A stretch of DNA of 64,000 bases from Dasyornis broadbenti (Eukaryota; Chordata; Aves; Passeriformes; Dasyornithidae): NCBI GenBank assembly GCA_013397935.1, contig VZRN01002235.1, forward strand, positions 1-64,000, written 5' to 3'. Below are positions 26,501 to 39,389 of this stretch, piece by piece. Under the pieces are notes generated by a model. The model saw only the letters and a list, made by a program, of their open reading frames with translations, searched no databases and was not told where the DNA came from. Position 1 is the stretch's first letter, and every line of letters begins with the position of its first letter. Position numbers and translations under genes: made by a program.

Positions 26501-29500
26501 CCAACCTCTCTCTGGAGACAGGCTCAGGCACAAGTATCAGACCTTGCAGAAAGGATATCTGAGGCTGTTTGCATCTCTCTGCTTTCCCAGGGGGTCAGTG
26601 AGAAGGCTGTCACCTGGGACAGGGTTTTCTGCTTCCTGTTTTGCCTAACTTAGAGCAGGGTACACAGCTGCCCAGGATATCCTCTGTGCTGTGAAGCTCT
26701 TGGTTCACTGTGATATGCTGCCAGAGTTTTCTCTAATCATGAACAATAAACACTGCATAAGGTGCCACTGCTTCCTCAAGGTTCTTCACGTCTTTCTGCT
26801 AATGTCATCAGTGAAAATAAGGGAGGTGCACATTGACTTTTTGAAGGAGTGACCATCTTCAGGATAAAAAAATGTAAATTAGCAAACATTGACAACACAC
26901 AATCAAATAAGAAAGGAAATATATTTTCATAATAAGAAGAAAAAAATGGAGAAATTCTGATGCATAATTTGAAAATTATTAAAATAACCCTCTAATTTCA
27001 ATTATTTACTAAGATACATATGTTTGATTCTGAACTTCCCATTAACACTAAAGAGAGAAAAGGTTATTCTTTCCATTAAAAAACTCTTCTTTTGGGTAAA
27101 GACTTCTATCATTTTTGTGACATAATTTATTTCTCATAAATTCCTTTTATCTACTGTATTTCCCAAATCTGTTTGAAGTTCAGACAGCTCTAGACAGATG
27201 AAGTCACTGGCATGTATTTAAAAAAAACCCCTGCCTTTGAAATATAATCAATAGTTTCTGCATGATTCAACAAGGAAATCTCTAAAGAGGAAATACAATT
27301 CCTCTGTGTTCCCATGAACTATACTTTTATCTGTCTTTGTGACCAATTCCAAAGTTTGCACATTTGACTTAAAGCAACTAAAATAACAAAGCCCATATTG
27401 GCCAATAAACCTTCATGAAATGTAAACAATACACCTACTTTAGAGAAAGCAGACATTTACAGGCGATATTCAGGTTTCTGGAAATATTCACATCATACTG
27501 GATTTTTTTTTAGGGTCACTGACGGTCTTTAATTTCTAACAAACATTGCTTCCTTATGATAATGAAAGCTCTACCTGTTTAACGTAGCCTACCCCACATT
27601 GCAGCATCTTGTGAAGCATCATGTACAAATTATTATCAATATTTCCCTTTTTATTGACCATAGAAATTATTTTCTTAAAAAAAATATTTTTCTATTTTAA
27701 TTCAGGTTGGTATTAATAAAAGGTTTTCCAAGCAGGAGGCAGTTATTTGAAGGTAAAGATAATTGTTTATTAGTATGCAGTCCTGCTTCAGATGTATCAG
27801 GGGTAAAACTGTCAGGCACTTTATGGCAGCAGGATTCAACTGTGACAAGTCAAAAAAACTCCAGAGAACAGGCTCTCTGGGTTTAAACAAAGAGACAGTG
27901 CAGAATAAGGCCTTTTCTAATTAAATGATGTTATTGTCACAGCAGGAGCCTTCACAGTTGTTGTTTCTAAGCACAGAAAACCACAGGTTGTTGCCTACGT
28001 GCACTGTGAAAAAACGTTCGATGAAATAATAAATGTACCCACAGCAGTTTGTACATACCTCTCTCTATCACTTTGGTCTCTTCTTCCAGCAAATCATATC
28101 AGTCACGCATTCCTACAAAACCATGAGTGAGCATGGTGGGTTATGGAAGCAGGGGAGATGCTGCTTTGCTCAGTAAAAGGTGCTCTGATAACAGCTGTGT
28201 AATTTATGGCAGAAATAACTACAAAAGTAGTGTGATTTCCTACTGGCTGGCCAAGCTGATTCAGGCCAAGTGACCCTTCAAAACCCCACTGTAAATTCCT
28301 TCCTTATGTGAGTTCTCTGAAGAAATGTTGGCCCACCATGGTCCTCCTTCACTCAGGGATTCTACTCATCATCATCAAGGTCGAGGTTCCTGACCCTCCT
28401 CAGGGCACTCAGCTGCATCCCAAGTTGCACACACCAACTCCATGTTTGATGGTCTTCTCTGCCAGCATCTGTGCTCTTCTGGAGTTTCTGCTGTTTTCCT
28501 TTAGGTTCATAATTGTAATTTATGTGATTGTAACAGAGCTTTAGTGGGTTGTCTGACTTATTGAAAGGCAGAATGCATCCCTGAAGTGTTTGCACTCTTT
28601 TGTTTGTGTAAGGAAGCAAAACTGAAGTGGTGGGATGCAGGCACAGATTGAGAAGATGCAGCAAATAAACTTGTTTGTTAAAGCAGAGGTCTCACCGTGG
28701 AAATGTGTCTCTACATCACCATGCTCTGACTAGACAAAGCAGTTTTCATGCGCTGTGAAGGTCAAACTGCTGAAGTTCAAGAATTCATGACTTGATGATA
28801 ATGTCTAGCTTGTCCTACTGCCTGCACAGAATCACACCACCTGTATTTCCTGTATTTCCTAATATATTGGACTCACATTCTCAAAATTTTTAAGCTAGGC
28901 TCGTAATACTATCATTCCACCAATACTAACCACCTTGCTGGTTTCCAATGCTTAGAGATGCATGAATGAAGCCCGATAAAACTTATTGGAGGAGCATTTT
29001 AATAACAAGGTAACATGGTAACAATATTGAGAACTGCACTGAAGTATGAATGGGAGAAGGCACCTCTCATTGTCCCTGCCTTCAGGACATATTCAATTAC
29101 CTTTTCCTGAAGTGTGGAATTACAGACAAAGCTCCCCATTCATTTTTACTTCTTAAAGTACCCAGGTATTACACCTATTCCACACTTGATTTTATTGCTA
29201 TGATAAAAAAATCTATTTGGAAAAACCTGAAGAGGAAATGTGCAAATATTTGATTTACTAGGTTAGACCTGGAATAATGGGATGATTTGTGTTGATCTCA
29301 TTAATGGAAAGAACTTCCTTTCACAAAGAAAAACAGCTGGAATAATACAGGCAATTCCATGAAAGTTTAAATTAAACTGAACCACTTAATATGGATTTTA
29401 TTTCTTTTTCTTACGTTTATTTCTCACAGGAATTATATCCCTCTGGAAAAAAATCCAAAAAACTGGAAAACCTTATGACAAAAAAATCACACTGGAAACA

Positions 29501-31213
29501 AAAAAAATAAGAGAAACTCTTGCATCTCATTTGTAATCCTGACAAAAATGTCGTTAATACTAAATGCCACAGCTCAGTAGAAAGGGTATGTTTAAAGAAA
29601 TTATTTATGTTCAAGTTTTAAGCATTTATACGTTATTTCTTTTGTCATTAAAAACAAAGGAAACAAAAGATATTATACATACCAGTTGCAGTTTTCCTGA
29701 ATGCAATGTGGGTAATTATAATTAGTGAGCTTTTTCTTTTTACGAGTATTGTTTAGATGAAATTCAAAGTATGACAAAGTTAAACTGTGTCATCATATTC
29801 ACATACTATCACAGGCATAAGCAGTTTTCACAAATGTATTTGCCATGCAAAAAATTTCCCTTGACTTCAAAAGAATCAGGTAACCTACAGATGAGACACT
29901 GATTTTTTCTCTTGCTTCTCAATGGTGCAGCTTTGAGGACATGATTTAGCACAGAGTATTTGATCTCTTAAAGGATGGATGTGGTTACATCATGAACCAA
30001 TATAAACATAGATTTGTGTTGGCTTGTAAATTTGGAATTTGGCCAGTCTTTTTAAAAAGATCTTGAAAGTTTGTAAGTCTACATATCTTTTCAGATGAGT
30101 TAGGAATGATTTATGATCCTGTACCAAAACTCATCCTAATATTTTAATGCAAAACATGCAAACAATGTTATTGCTTGCATCCATTGAAAAGTGACAAATA
30201 TTTTTTGACAAGGACCAGTAAGTTTTTCTCATTTTAGCTAAAATCTTAAAAAAAAATTGTATCAAAAGATTGAGCATCTGTTTGCCTAAGTTATTTATAG
30301 AAAAAATTCTGTAAGTAATTATTATCTTGCAAAAGGTTCAGAAAACATGCTGCGGAGTTGATATGTAAAATCAGAGGTGTTTCAACATATTTGACCTTTT
30401 CGATGTATTATTTGCACAGAGGATTTCATCTTCCTGACTGGATGGATAGGATTCTTAAAATTATATTTATATTTTGCATATCCACTATTTTGAAACCAAA
30501 GCAATTCCTCATTAAAATTTATTAATTTGCATTTTATGTTGAAGTATTTTCTTTAAAATACCTTAGAGGAATTTTTATGCTTAAATTAAAAAAAAAAAAA
30601 ATCCTGTGGGCACAGATTTGCTTAAACTTCCCCCCTTGCCCCCAACAACTTGGAGGTGCTACTGCAATTTCAGGTGAAATGAATGAAACCAAAGAAAATC
30701 TTCATATGAACTTTTAAAATGTGAAAGTACTATATTTCTCATACTTCGATGTCAGCTGACATCCAGATGGCTTAAAAGGTTGTTTCTAATGTTAATCCAA
30801 CCAGTCTAGGAGTCAGACCTTGACTCTTGGATTTTTTTTTTTAATTTTCTCATTTCATCTAGGCCAGAGGTATCATTAAAGTAGCTTTGCATAGGGTAAT
30901 TTTCCTAACACTTCTTCCTGGATCAAATTAAGCTTTAAAGTAGGAAGACTTTAAAACAAAAGATATACAGTCAACAAATCTGTATAAAAGGATGAACAAA
31001 TTCTCATGCAATAGCATTATGATGATACAGTTATGTAAATAGAGAAAGAATGTAAATTGTGTTCTGTATATGAGGATGAATCTGAAATAAGGATCAGAGA
31101 AAGAAACAAACTTTTTAAAGTGAAGATGTGTTATTGGTGATTTCCCTGCTTATCTTTTATTTTGTAAATATGCGAAAAGTCATTCACAAATAAGTCCTTT
31201 AAAATTATTTTAT
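20571..31213. other. Long non-coding AT-rich stretch, no gene seen
   Basis: Over 10 kb carry no transposon I can name and no ORF above about 102 codons. Simple tracts include (TTTTA)3 near 24368-24384, an A-run at 30588-30601 and a T-run near 30832. The 100-codon minus ORF at 28362-28664 ends in an acidic tail but has no family motif. Likely intergenic or deep intronic. Confidence 0.55.
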
Positions 31214-31792
31214 TCATAGAATCATAGAACTGCTAAGGTCAGAAAATACCTTTAAAATCATTAAGTCCAACCATCAGCCTAGCACTACAACCATGTTCAC
31301 CAGTAAACCATGTCCACAAGTGCCATATCCACGTTTTTTAAAGGTTCTACAGATTGTCATTCCACCACCTTGCTGTGCAGTTTGTTCTTTCTTCCAATGT
31401 TCTTCCTTTCCATGAAGAAACTATTTCCTATTATCTAACCTAAACCTCCTCTGGTGCAACTTGATGCCCTTTCCCTCTGTTGCTTGTTTCACGCAAGAAG
31501 TGGTCAACCCCAACCTAGTTACACCCTCCTGTCAGGGAGTTGTAGAGACCAATAATGTCCCTCCTCCATTTCATCTTCTCTAGGTCAAACACCCTCAGCT
31601 GTTCCGGGCAGGACTTGTGCTCCAAACCCTTTCCTAGCTCTGCTGTCCTTCTCTGGACTTGCTACAATGTCTTTCTTGTAGTGAGGGGCCCAAAACTGAA
31701 CACAAGACTCGAGGTGAGGCCTCACTGGCCTTCTTGGCTACCTGGGCACAGATGGCTCATGTTCAGTCGTTAGTCAACCAACAAACTCCTCT
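31214..31792 (-). mobile_element. CR1 LINE, 5'-truncated 3' fragment with internal deletion
   Basis: The plus strand opens with TTCATAGAATCATAGAA, two antisense 3'-terminal units, then 'ttaagtccaaccatcagcc' and 'cttctctggacttgctaca', and ends at 'ggctcatgttcagtcgtt', a hallmark of antisense CR1. Near 31716-31730 the sequence jumps from 'ggtgaggcctcac' directly to 'tggccttcttggctacctg'. In remembered CR1 copies about 100 bp separate these, so there is an internal deletion. The ORF at 31555-31773 is a repeat shadow. Confidence 0.92.
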
Positions 31793-32854
31793 GGTTTATT
31801 CTATTAAACAAGATGGGCAACAACTTTAACATGGCTTTTGTTTGCTTAGCATGTTTTTGAAGTAAAGATACTGTCTGCACAGAAGTGGAAACAAAAACTA
31901 TGCAAAAGGTCTAAAAATCAAGACTCCCTTTGCATTGAGCAATCTTTATTAATGTGATGTGATTATTGATGGTGCTGAATAAAAAAAGAATCATCTCTGA
32001 ACCCAAGTTCCATAAAGGTCAATGTTTTGGTTTATCTCCACTAGAAAATTGTGGGTCTGACATTAGATTCAAACCAAAATATATTGTTCTCATACCTTTG
32101 GGACTACTCACAGTGAAGGTTTTGTTTCAGCCCATTTCTAATATTAATGCAGTCTATATTGTGAACATGCCAAACTCTTAGAAAAAGTAGATATCCTTGA
32201 TCTGTAAAACTCAATCCTTTCAGAGAAGAAGTAAGATATATCCAAGTTCCTTTGAACAAAATGTTAGTTTGTAAATTACTGATGAGAGGATTTTTGTAGT
32301 TCTTCTTTATATTGAATTGTAAAGATAACATTAAAAAATAATCTTCATTATTTTAGATGTTAGTTTATAACATTGGAAGTTTTAACTTTATAAAATAGTT
32401 TTTAGCATTTATCTTATTATAGTCATATGGGTTTGTGGTTTTTTTCAATTTCTAACATAGTTTTCAAAAAAATTTAAAAGCTTTATGCAGTTAGGGACAC
32501 TGAACACCACTAGTCTATAAAAAAGTTTTAGATTAATAAAGAAAAAGGAAGACACTTATAATTTTTTTAACATTTAACTCAGAAAATTGGAGACCGTGAA
32601 ATTATTTAACTTTAATCTTTGGGACCCAGTAAAAAGCTCATTACTGTCCTTTCAAAATCTTAAAGAATTTGCAAAGGAAATGGCAAGAAAATGCCTACTT
32701 AGGAAGATGCATCTTTTAAGAAAAAAAGAGCTTTCAGACCCTGAAGGTATTGCAATAATATAGTTTAAGGCTATCAAATAATGTGGATGTCAGACCATCT
32801 ATCTAGGACAATGACAATGATGAATTCTTCAATGAGGTTAAGGACGTTTCCAAG
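31793..32854. other. Spacer between two CR1 fragments, no gene seen
   Basis: AT-rich sequence with short ORFs (71 and 75 codons, on opposite strands and overlapping at 31966-32331). No motif or repeat recognised. Confidence 0.55.
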
Positions 32855-33030
32855 TCAGTTGCCCTTCCCCAGGGAAGTGGTCACAGCACCAGCCCGACAG
32901 AGCTCGAGAGGTGTTGGACAGCGCTTTCAGGCACATGGCGTGATTCTTGTGGATGTCTTGTGAAGAGTCAGGACCTGGACTTTGATAATCCTTGTGGGTC
33001 CCTTCAATTCAGGATATTCTATGATTCTGT
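32855..33030 (+). mobile_element. CR1 LINE, short 3' end fragment (about 175 bp)
   Basis: The blocks 'agggaagtggtcacagcacc', 'aggcacatggcgtgattctt' and 'ccttgtgggtcccttcaa' lead into TATTCTATGATTCTGT, the sense-strand CR1 3' terminus. Orientation is therefore plus, with severe 5' truncation. This wording differs from the other copies, so it belongs to another CR1 subfamily. Confidence 0.88.
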
Positions 33031-35172
33031 ATCTCTGTCTCGTGGACTCAGGTATAAGAAAGATCTAGGAAAATGAAGGACTAGGAGCACAGAAGAATTG
33101 CGTTAGAACATCCAGTGTTAGCAGTGAAATACATGATTGCGCAAAATGTCAAGTCTTTCAAACTCCATGAAAATCCCAAGATTAAACAATCAAAAAACTT
33201 TTTATAACTGGATAGTTACCAAACATCATCTGCTTCAAAGCACAGGCACACACATATGCACAGGGAATGCTTTGCCAGCGGCACTGGTCCCATTTGGACC
33301 ATTTCATCACCCTCGTGACTAAAAGCAGTTTTGGACCTGAGTGTCTTTCAGTTCCCAGGGAGACATCACTGGTCATGTGACATCCCTACACTGAGATCAC
33401 CTGAGGTCTGGCACTGGGACTCACGTGGACACCATCAAGTCCTTCCTTCCAAACTGTGGAAGGCTGGGTGCCATGGGACCTGAGAGGGAGCTCTCATGAT
33501 TTTTGAAACCTGCATGAAAATCAAACCCTTTTGTCCTCTGTGGTAAGGTGTCCGTTCCAAGGTGTCTTCATTCAGAGATAGGAGTAGATTAAAGAAATTC
33601 ATGTAGTATATGTGACAAGAAATGCCTACATTCAGCAGATTAGACAACACCACAGTATATTTTGTTGGCTTGGCTGTGGGACTTACAGTGAAGAAGTATA
33701 TTTGCCTACAAAACAAACAAAAGACAGATTATTGCAATCAATTTGGAAAATAATACTAAATCAAAGCAGTAATTTTTATAGGAGAGTGACTTCAGAAGCT
33801 ATAAGATGTTGATAGATTTTTTCACTTGATCATGTAGGAATATTTAAATGTAAAATATACAATATACTTTGAAGTAAAAATAACTTCCAAGCCACAGACC
33901 AAGCTTAAGAGAACTCTAAAAAATACAATAGTGATGAAACAGTGAAATTCCACAAGGCAATGTACAAATATCAAATTGAAACAGAACAAGGTCTTAACAA
34001 TCTCTTTCCACTTGACTAAAGCCTCCACTGGAGAGTGTTAATAAACATGGCAAGTAGAAAAATGCTAACTGTCAGGATTTTAAAGTAAACTTGCCATAAT
34101 GATCACTGTCTCACCAGACAGCAAGAATGAAATAATTGTTTGCTTTAATTTTCTATCAGACTATGTAAAGGATCAAATATCTTCCATATTTTTCAAACAA
34201 AATTTGCTTTTAATTTAGACTTTTCTTTTTCTTAACATTATTGCCTTTCTTTCATAAGCTTGTTTGCTTAGAATGCAATTAATACATAGACAACACTTTG
34301 CCTATGGCACGATCTTCCTTATTCTTTGGCGTATTACTTCCTGCAGGTCACATGTAAGTCCTTAAACTAGCCCAGTGCAGTTGTATGCTTAAAAGGACTG
34401 AACAGTCACAGCAAATTTAGTTTGTGTTTATGTAATAGGTTCAACATCAACACTTATTTTTCAATACTAAAGTCAGTAACATTGCCCCAGGTTTAAGAAC
34501 TGTGTGGCTAAAGTTAGAGTGTTCAATTACATTCAGGATTTTTAGTTCAGCATTGATTTTGGTCAAATTACTTATTTATAATCAAAAATCACTATTGTCA
34601 TAAGAAAATTCCTATTTGGTAAAAAGTAGTAATAAAACTTCATGGAAATGGATTTCAGGATTAAATTCTACAGATTAACCTGAAACCTTAACAATCGAAC
34701 ACTAAGAGCTGATCATTGTATGTTTCAAGTACGGTAAAAGTAATGCATATGGATTCTAATATCTACATTTGTAAAGGGACTTAGGATGTTATTATTAAAC
34801 AATAATATCTATCTGTGCAATGATCTAACAATATGGCTGTTCATATTATTAGCTCTATTTAAAATTAAACTGAAAATTATTACTAATTACAATAGAATGC
34901 AGTGGCATAAACTTATAATACTTAGTGTATTTCATTTTGCAAGCGTTTGCATATATGACCATACACACATAGCTATGTGCCTTCAGGTGTAAAAGATGGG
35001 GAGATTCCTATTATCGTTATCTAAATTTGCACAGCTTCAGCTTTAATTTCATAATACTTACTAATTTACTTACCAAGGGAGTGTCTAATGCTACTGAAGC
35101 TAAAAAGAGAAATGAAGATAGGCCATGATTGTATGTAGTCCTCAAAAGAATCTTTCATATGCTGTAAGTTAC
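33031..35172. other. Non-coding DNA, no gene seen
   Basis: The interval 33290-33490 is slightly GC-richer and may be an old unrecognised repeat; the rest is AT-rich. ORFs are below 94 codons and have no motifs. Confidence 0.5.
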
Positions 35173-35301
35173 CCCAGTGTTGTGGTTTGACTCTGGCCAA
35201 ATGCCAGGCATTCACAAATGAAAATACCCAGGGCTTATGAGTTGAGATAAGGAAAAACTGGGAGAAAAAGATGCACTAGGGCAGAAAACAGCCTAAAAAC
35301 T

Positions 35302-35307
35302 TTTATT
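35302..35307 (-). terminator. AATAAA polyadenylation signal of the 35178 LTR
   Basis: TTTATT on the plus strand reads AATAAA on the minus strand, about 125 bp before the LTR 3' end, as expected at an R/U5 boundary. Confidence 0.6.
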
Positions 35308-35969
35308 GTTAACAGAAACAGAGAAGTAAATGAGGAATGAAATAAAACCTTCAAAACCACCATTTCTCCACTCACCCCCCTCCCTCTCTCCCTCCCTCCC
35401 CGCCGCTGCACACGGGACCAAGGCATGGGGCGGGGGTAGGTCAGTTCATCACCAAAATGTTCTCCACTGCTCAGGGGAGAGGAGTCTTTTTCTTCTGCTT
35501 AGCTGTGGATCCCAAATCTCAAAAGTGGCAGTCTGCCTGAACCTGCCACGTGAGCTTCCTCCACAGGCAGACAGTTTTCCCAAAACTGCTGTGGCGTGTG
35601 GTTTCTTGTCCATGGACTACAGACCTCCGAGTCAGCCGTTCCATTTTGGAAGCAAGGCTTTTTTTCCTCTTTGCTGAACCACAGTCTCTCTCAGGCATCA
35701 GCGTAGGGCACTTAATTCAGTCTGTAAAAGCCTGTTTCTCCACTGAGACTCCTGCTGAAGTACAGTCTTCCTCCAGGCATTCATCCGCTCTGGCATAGGC
35801 TGCATGTAAATTTTAACATTCCCCATGGACTCTGAGCTACAGGGGGACATCCTGCTTCCCCATGGTCCTTCTCTATGGCCTGCAGAAGATTCTTGGCTCT
35901 GGTGTCTGGAGCTTCCCCTTCCCCACCTTCTCCACTGACCTTGGTGTCTGCACTGTTGTTGTCTCCCCT

Positions 35970-35985
35970 CATATATTTTCACCTC
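35970..35985 (-). promoter_or_regulatory. TATA-like region of the 35178 LTR
   Basis: On the minus strand AAAATATATGAGG lies roughly 100 bp into the LTR, upstream of the block shared with related LTRs. It is a candidate core promoter; activity is unknown. Confidence 0.35.
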
Positions 35986-36083
35986 CTCCTCCTCCTCTGA
36001 CCANTTGGACACAAGCACAGGAGCCATTTTGTGGGCTCCCCCCCAATAGCAAAAACTGGGGCAAGCAAAACTAACACACCCAG

Positions 36084-37808
36084 CAACCGAGCTTATGGCA
36101 TTTTCAAGTTGAGTGGTTATTCAGTGTAGTGCTCAGGGGAAGGCACTGCCCAAGCAGAGAAGGTTCTCATCAGGCAGCTCTGCAGCTTTGCTTGCAGCCT
36201 TGGGGAAATGTGAGTTTCTGGTCCCCATCCATCACTACTTTTTATGCTCAACGAGGTCAGCCCTGTGTTGCTTGTCAATGCTTACAATGCCTCACAGACT
36301 TCATCTGACTAAAATTGCTTGGTGAAATGGAAAAACAAGATTATTATAGTCTCTATTTCATGCAATTTTTGTACATAGGGAACACTAAAGGAAGCAAAGG
36401 AAGTAAAACAAAACCAGAACAGTAGATACACCAGAAATTAAAGTGTAAATATTAGTTCTTGGTCTTTGGAACAAATGTTTCAGTGATTGAAACAAAATCA
36501 GTTATGTTGAAAAGTAAGTGAAATTCTGGATAAATATATCTGATATCTTCTGAGGAGTCAGAAGTGATCTGGGATGTGCACATGCCATGAAGCACTTCTT
36601 CAAAGGCTGGAGGATAGAAGATGGTGTAAAGGATGCTAATGCAGTACATTTTTTCCATGTGTCAAGCAAATTAACCACATGTTAAACTATCCACATTTTC
36701 TCTGAAATATTGCAGGAGGTGTAGTTACAATATTTAAGGAGATTAAGTAAAAATCTGCTTCTTAAAATATAAGAACAGTATAAGAAACTAGAAAAAATGC
36801 CCACAGGATCACCTCTTCATTGAATGAAATTAATCCATATCAGCAAAAACTCTCTTTTCAAGAATTGAAAAGTGGTATCATTCTACTGACTAGAAACAAC
36901 AGGCAAAGTAACACCAGTAGTCAGGTCAGATGAGTATCATGGTCAGACTTAGACCGAGACTGATGAATGATATTTAGATAAAATCAGAATATGATGTCTA
37001 AAAAGAATGGATTTCAGAGGTAAAGCCATGACTTAAGGCTGAAAGGAAATATAATCTCAAGGAAATGTAAAGTCTGTTCTCAAAAAACACTGCTCAGGAA
37101 ATCGCAGTGCCAGTGGGTGGAAAATTGGACCCCACTCAACGAGATGAAAAACCGACTGTTAAAGCCAGTTTTGAAAGGCCTGGTCCAAAACTATTACTGT
37201 TTTTCTGAGGCAACAGCCTGTAAATATTTCAAACGCTGAAATAATATCTAAATATATTCAGATTTTTTTACACATGTAGTTTTGCAAAATAGGATCTATC
37301 ACAGATGATAGAATTACCTGATGAGGTTCAATTATATCTGCTGGAACATGGTAGTAGAGACACATGTAATTTCTACTTTTCAGGAGAGCGTTGACTTCCT
37401 AATTTAAGGTTCTCTGAAGCATATTACAGTTAGTTTCTATTATATCTAACTAGAGCTGACAACTGGAGCACTAAAGATACCCACATACACTAGTCAGAGG
37501 GGGGTTTGTGTGTAAGGCCAATTTTCAGACAATCAGACGTTTAACAGAACAGATGTCTGAATTTCTGTTCTGTGGTATATTGAAGATCATAGGTGCTATT
37601 CACTGAGGAAATACAATTCACATGTCACCCATTTTTGCCATTTTTACTTGTAAATTGCTGTAAGCAATTTAGAGTGCCAACTACCTTCCTGTCAAAGGCA
37701 AAAACCCTCTGTAAAAAGGTAGAAGATAGTTTTTGTTTCCTGTGCTATTACATAAAGAGAAATTGTGCTATTACAAAAAGAGAAGGCTTCAGGGTGCAAT
37801 AATTGCAT
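36084..37808. other. Non-coding DNA, no gene seen
   Basis: Sequence immediately right of the LTR is slightly GC-richer up to about 36320, then AT-rich. ORFs are at most 70 codons without motifs. Confidence 0.55.
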
Positions 37809-38135
37809 CCTTCCAGTACCCGAAGAGAGCCTACAAGACAGATGGATAGGGACTATTTGTAAGAGTATCCAGTGACAGGACAAGGGGAAATGGCTTCAAA
37901 CTAAAAGAGGGCGATATTAGACAAAAGTTTTTACTGTGAGGGTGGTGAGGCACTGTAACCTGTTGCCCAGAGCTGTGGCTGTCCCATCCCTGGCAGTGTC
38001 CAAGGCGAGGATGGATTGGGCTCCAGTAACTTGGTGTAGTAAAAGGTGTCCCTGCCTGTGGCAGGGGAGTTGGAACCAGATTATCCTTAAGGTCCCTTCA
38101 ACACAAACCATTATATGGTTTTATGATCCTATAAA
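37809..38135 (+). mobile_element. CR1 LINE, 3' end fragment (about 325 bp)
   Basis: Sense-strand CR1 blocks occur in order: 'ccagtacccgaagagagcct', 'agtgacaggacaaggggaaa', 'gtgagggtggtgaggcactg', 'ctgtcccatccctggcagtg', 'aaggtgtccctgcc' and 'ttaaggtcccttcaa'. The end is a degenerate terminal repeat (CATTATATGG, TTATGATCCTAT). This is the C-terminal coding end plus short 3' UTR of a common CR1 subfamily. The gap in 'gagggcgatattagacaaaag' suggests a small internal deletion. ORFs at 37917-38163 are shadows of it. Confidence 0.93.
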
Positions 38136-39389
38136 ACTTAAAAATAATCAAGATAAAAATTAATGAAACCTTGTGGTCAATGTTTATAGAAAAGCAAAAC
38201 TGAACTGAAATTCTCTGAATAAAATTTAGGTTTGGAAGATCAGTATCCAGTAAAAATGCGGAGTAAAAAAAGTCAACGTAAACGTAAACTACCATAAACA
38301 GCATAAAGTGTTTGCAATAACTGTTGTAAGGATTATGGGTTTTTTTAATACAATAACCCAACTGATGCAAGTGTTCATATGAGATCACAACATGGAATCA
38401 CACCATCTTCCATGGACTTCTCACTCCGAGCTTATAATATCGCACAATTTTAAACACAGAGGAACTACAGTCCCAGTAAGGCATCAAAATCCTATATGTT
38501 TGATTATGATATATTAATATAGTTATCCTAATACCTATATGTAAGGTATCCTAACAATTATATATAAAAAGTATCTTAATACCTCTCTTGGAATCCTATT
38601 GAGGTCACAAAACTTGCTAGAGTCTGTCTATCCTGGCATCTTGGATGAAAAAATGTTCAGTATTGCTGATAGCAGCTAAAACAATCTTTGAGCACAGTTG
38701 CATTCAGTACTGAGTTTAATCTGATCACATTAAACTGCAGCTCTCCCAACAAAGAGCAGTTTTGTGTGCATTATTATATTATCTCTGTGCCATGGTTTGT
38801 AATAATGAAATGGAAAAGAAAGCCACAGTCTCAGAAGTTCAAACCAGAAAGAAAAACCAAAATTAGCAGCTGACTAACACCTGCCAGCTGATTACTTCAA
38901 GCTTGAAGGAGTTTTGGAAAATTACTATCAGTAGCCAACTTAAATCTACCAGAAAAATTTTAATATACCCTCACCTCTTTCCATATTGCACAAAACCTCT
39001 TGTTACAAAAGCAGACATCTATAATAAAACATTTGTGTATTAACAGAGGAAAATCTTAGTTTACAGTATGTACTATGAAATTAACAAATAAGGAAAACTA
39101 TCAAGAGAGTTTTCATGCATAAGAGAAACTTTCTATGAGTTACAGAAGTCTTAAGTGTTGAATTAGCAATGAGTAACTCTCTAATAATTATGATATGCTG
39201 TAACTTAGCTAAGGAGTATTAATGAGTGAAAAAGTTCATTTGAGGTATTTGGAAAAATCAATGCAAACTGAGACATCAAGGAGTTTTGAACTACTGCTTT
39301 CAAGAAATGTGGTTCAACTAGGAGGAAATCACAATTTTAAAATCGTGAGCAGGCAGGGTTTTTTTGCTATCTACCTGCTTTTTATGAAT
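38136..39389. other. Non-coding AT-rich DNA, no gene seen
   Basis: A degenerate tandem motif TATCCTAATACC / TATCCTAACA / TATCTTAATACC recurs about every 27 bp at 38529-38583. Otherwise I see no repeat or gene. Confidence 0.5.

Larger units (their letters stand above)
35178..36078 (-). mobile_element. Endogenous retrovirus solo LTR, 901 bp, with TSD CCCAG
   Basis: On the plus strand the element opens TGTTGTGGTTTGACTCTGGC and closes GCAAAACTAACACA, giving TG...CA ends. The 5 bases just outside are CCCAG on the left (35173-35177) and CCCAG on the right (36079-36083), an exact target-site duplication. Inside are 'ccactgaccttggtgtctgc', 'tcagttcatcaccaaaatgt' and 'ccatggtccttctctatggc', matching in order a common songbird LTR I remember. 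Antisense AATAAA (TTTATT at 35302) and a TATA-like box near 35972 place transcription on the minus strand. There is no gag, pol or env between LTRs, so it is a solo LTR. One N occurs at 36004. All ORFs at 35330-36074 are inside it. Confidence 0.9.

Noticed and set aside
28362..28664. 100-codon minus ORF ending in an acidic D/E tail
   Set aside because: Considered as an exon, but no family recognised, and the tail comes from a short TCA/TCATCATCA run on the plus strand.
35330..36074. ORFs of 63-115 codons
   Set aside because: All fall inside the solo LTR, which does not encode protein in this family as far as I know.
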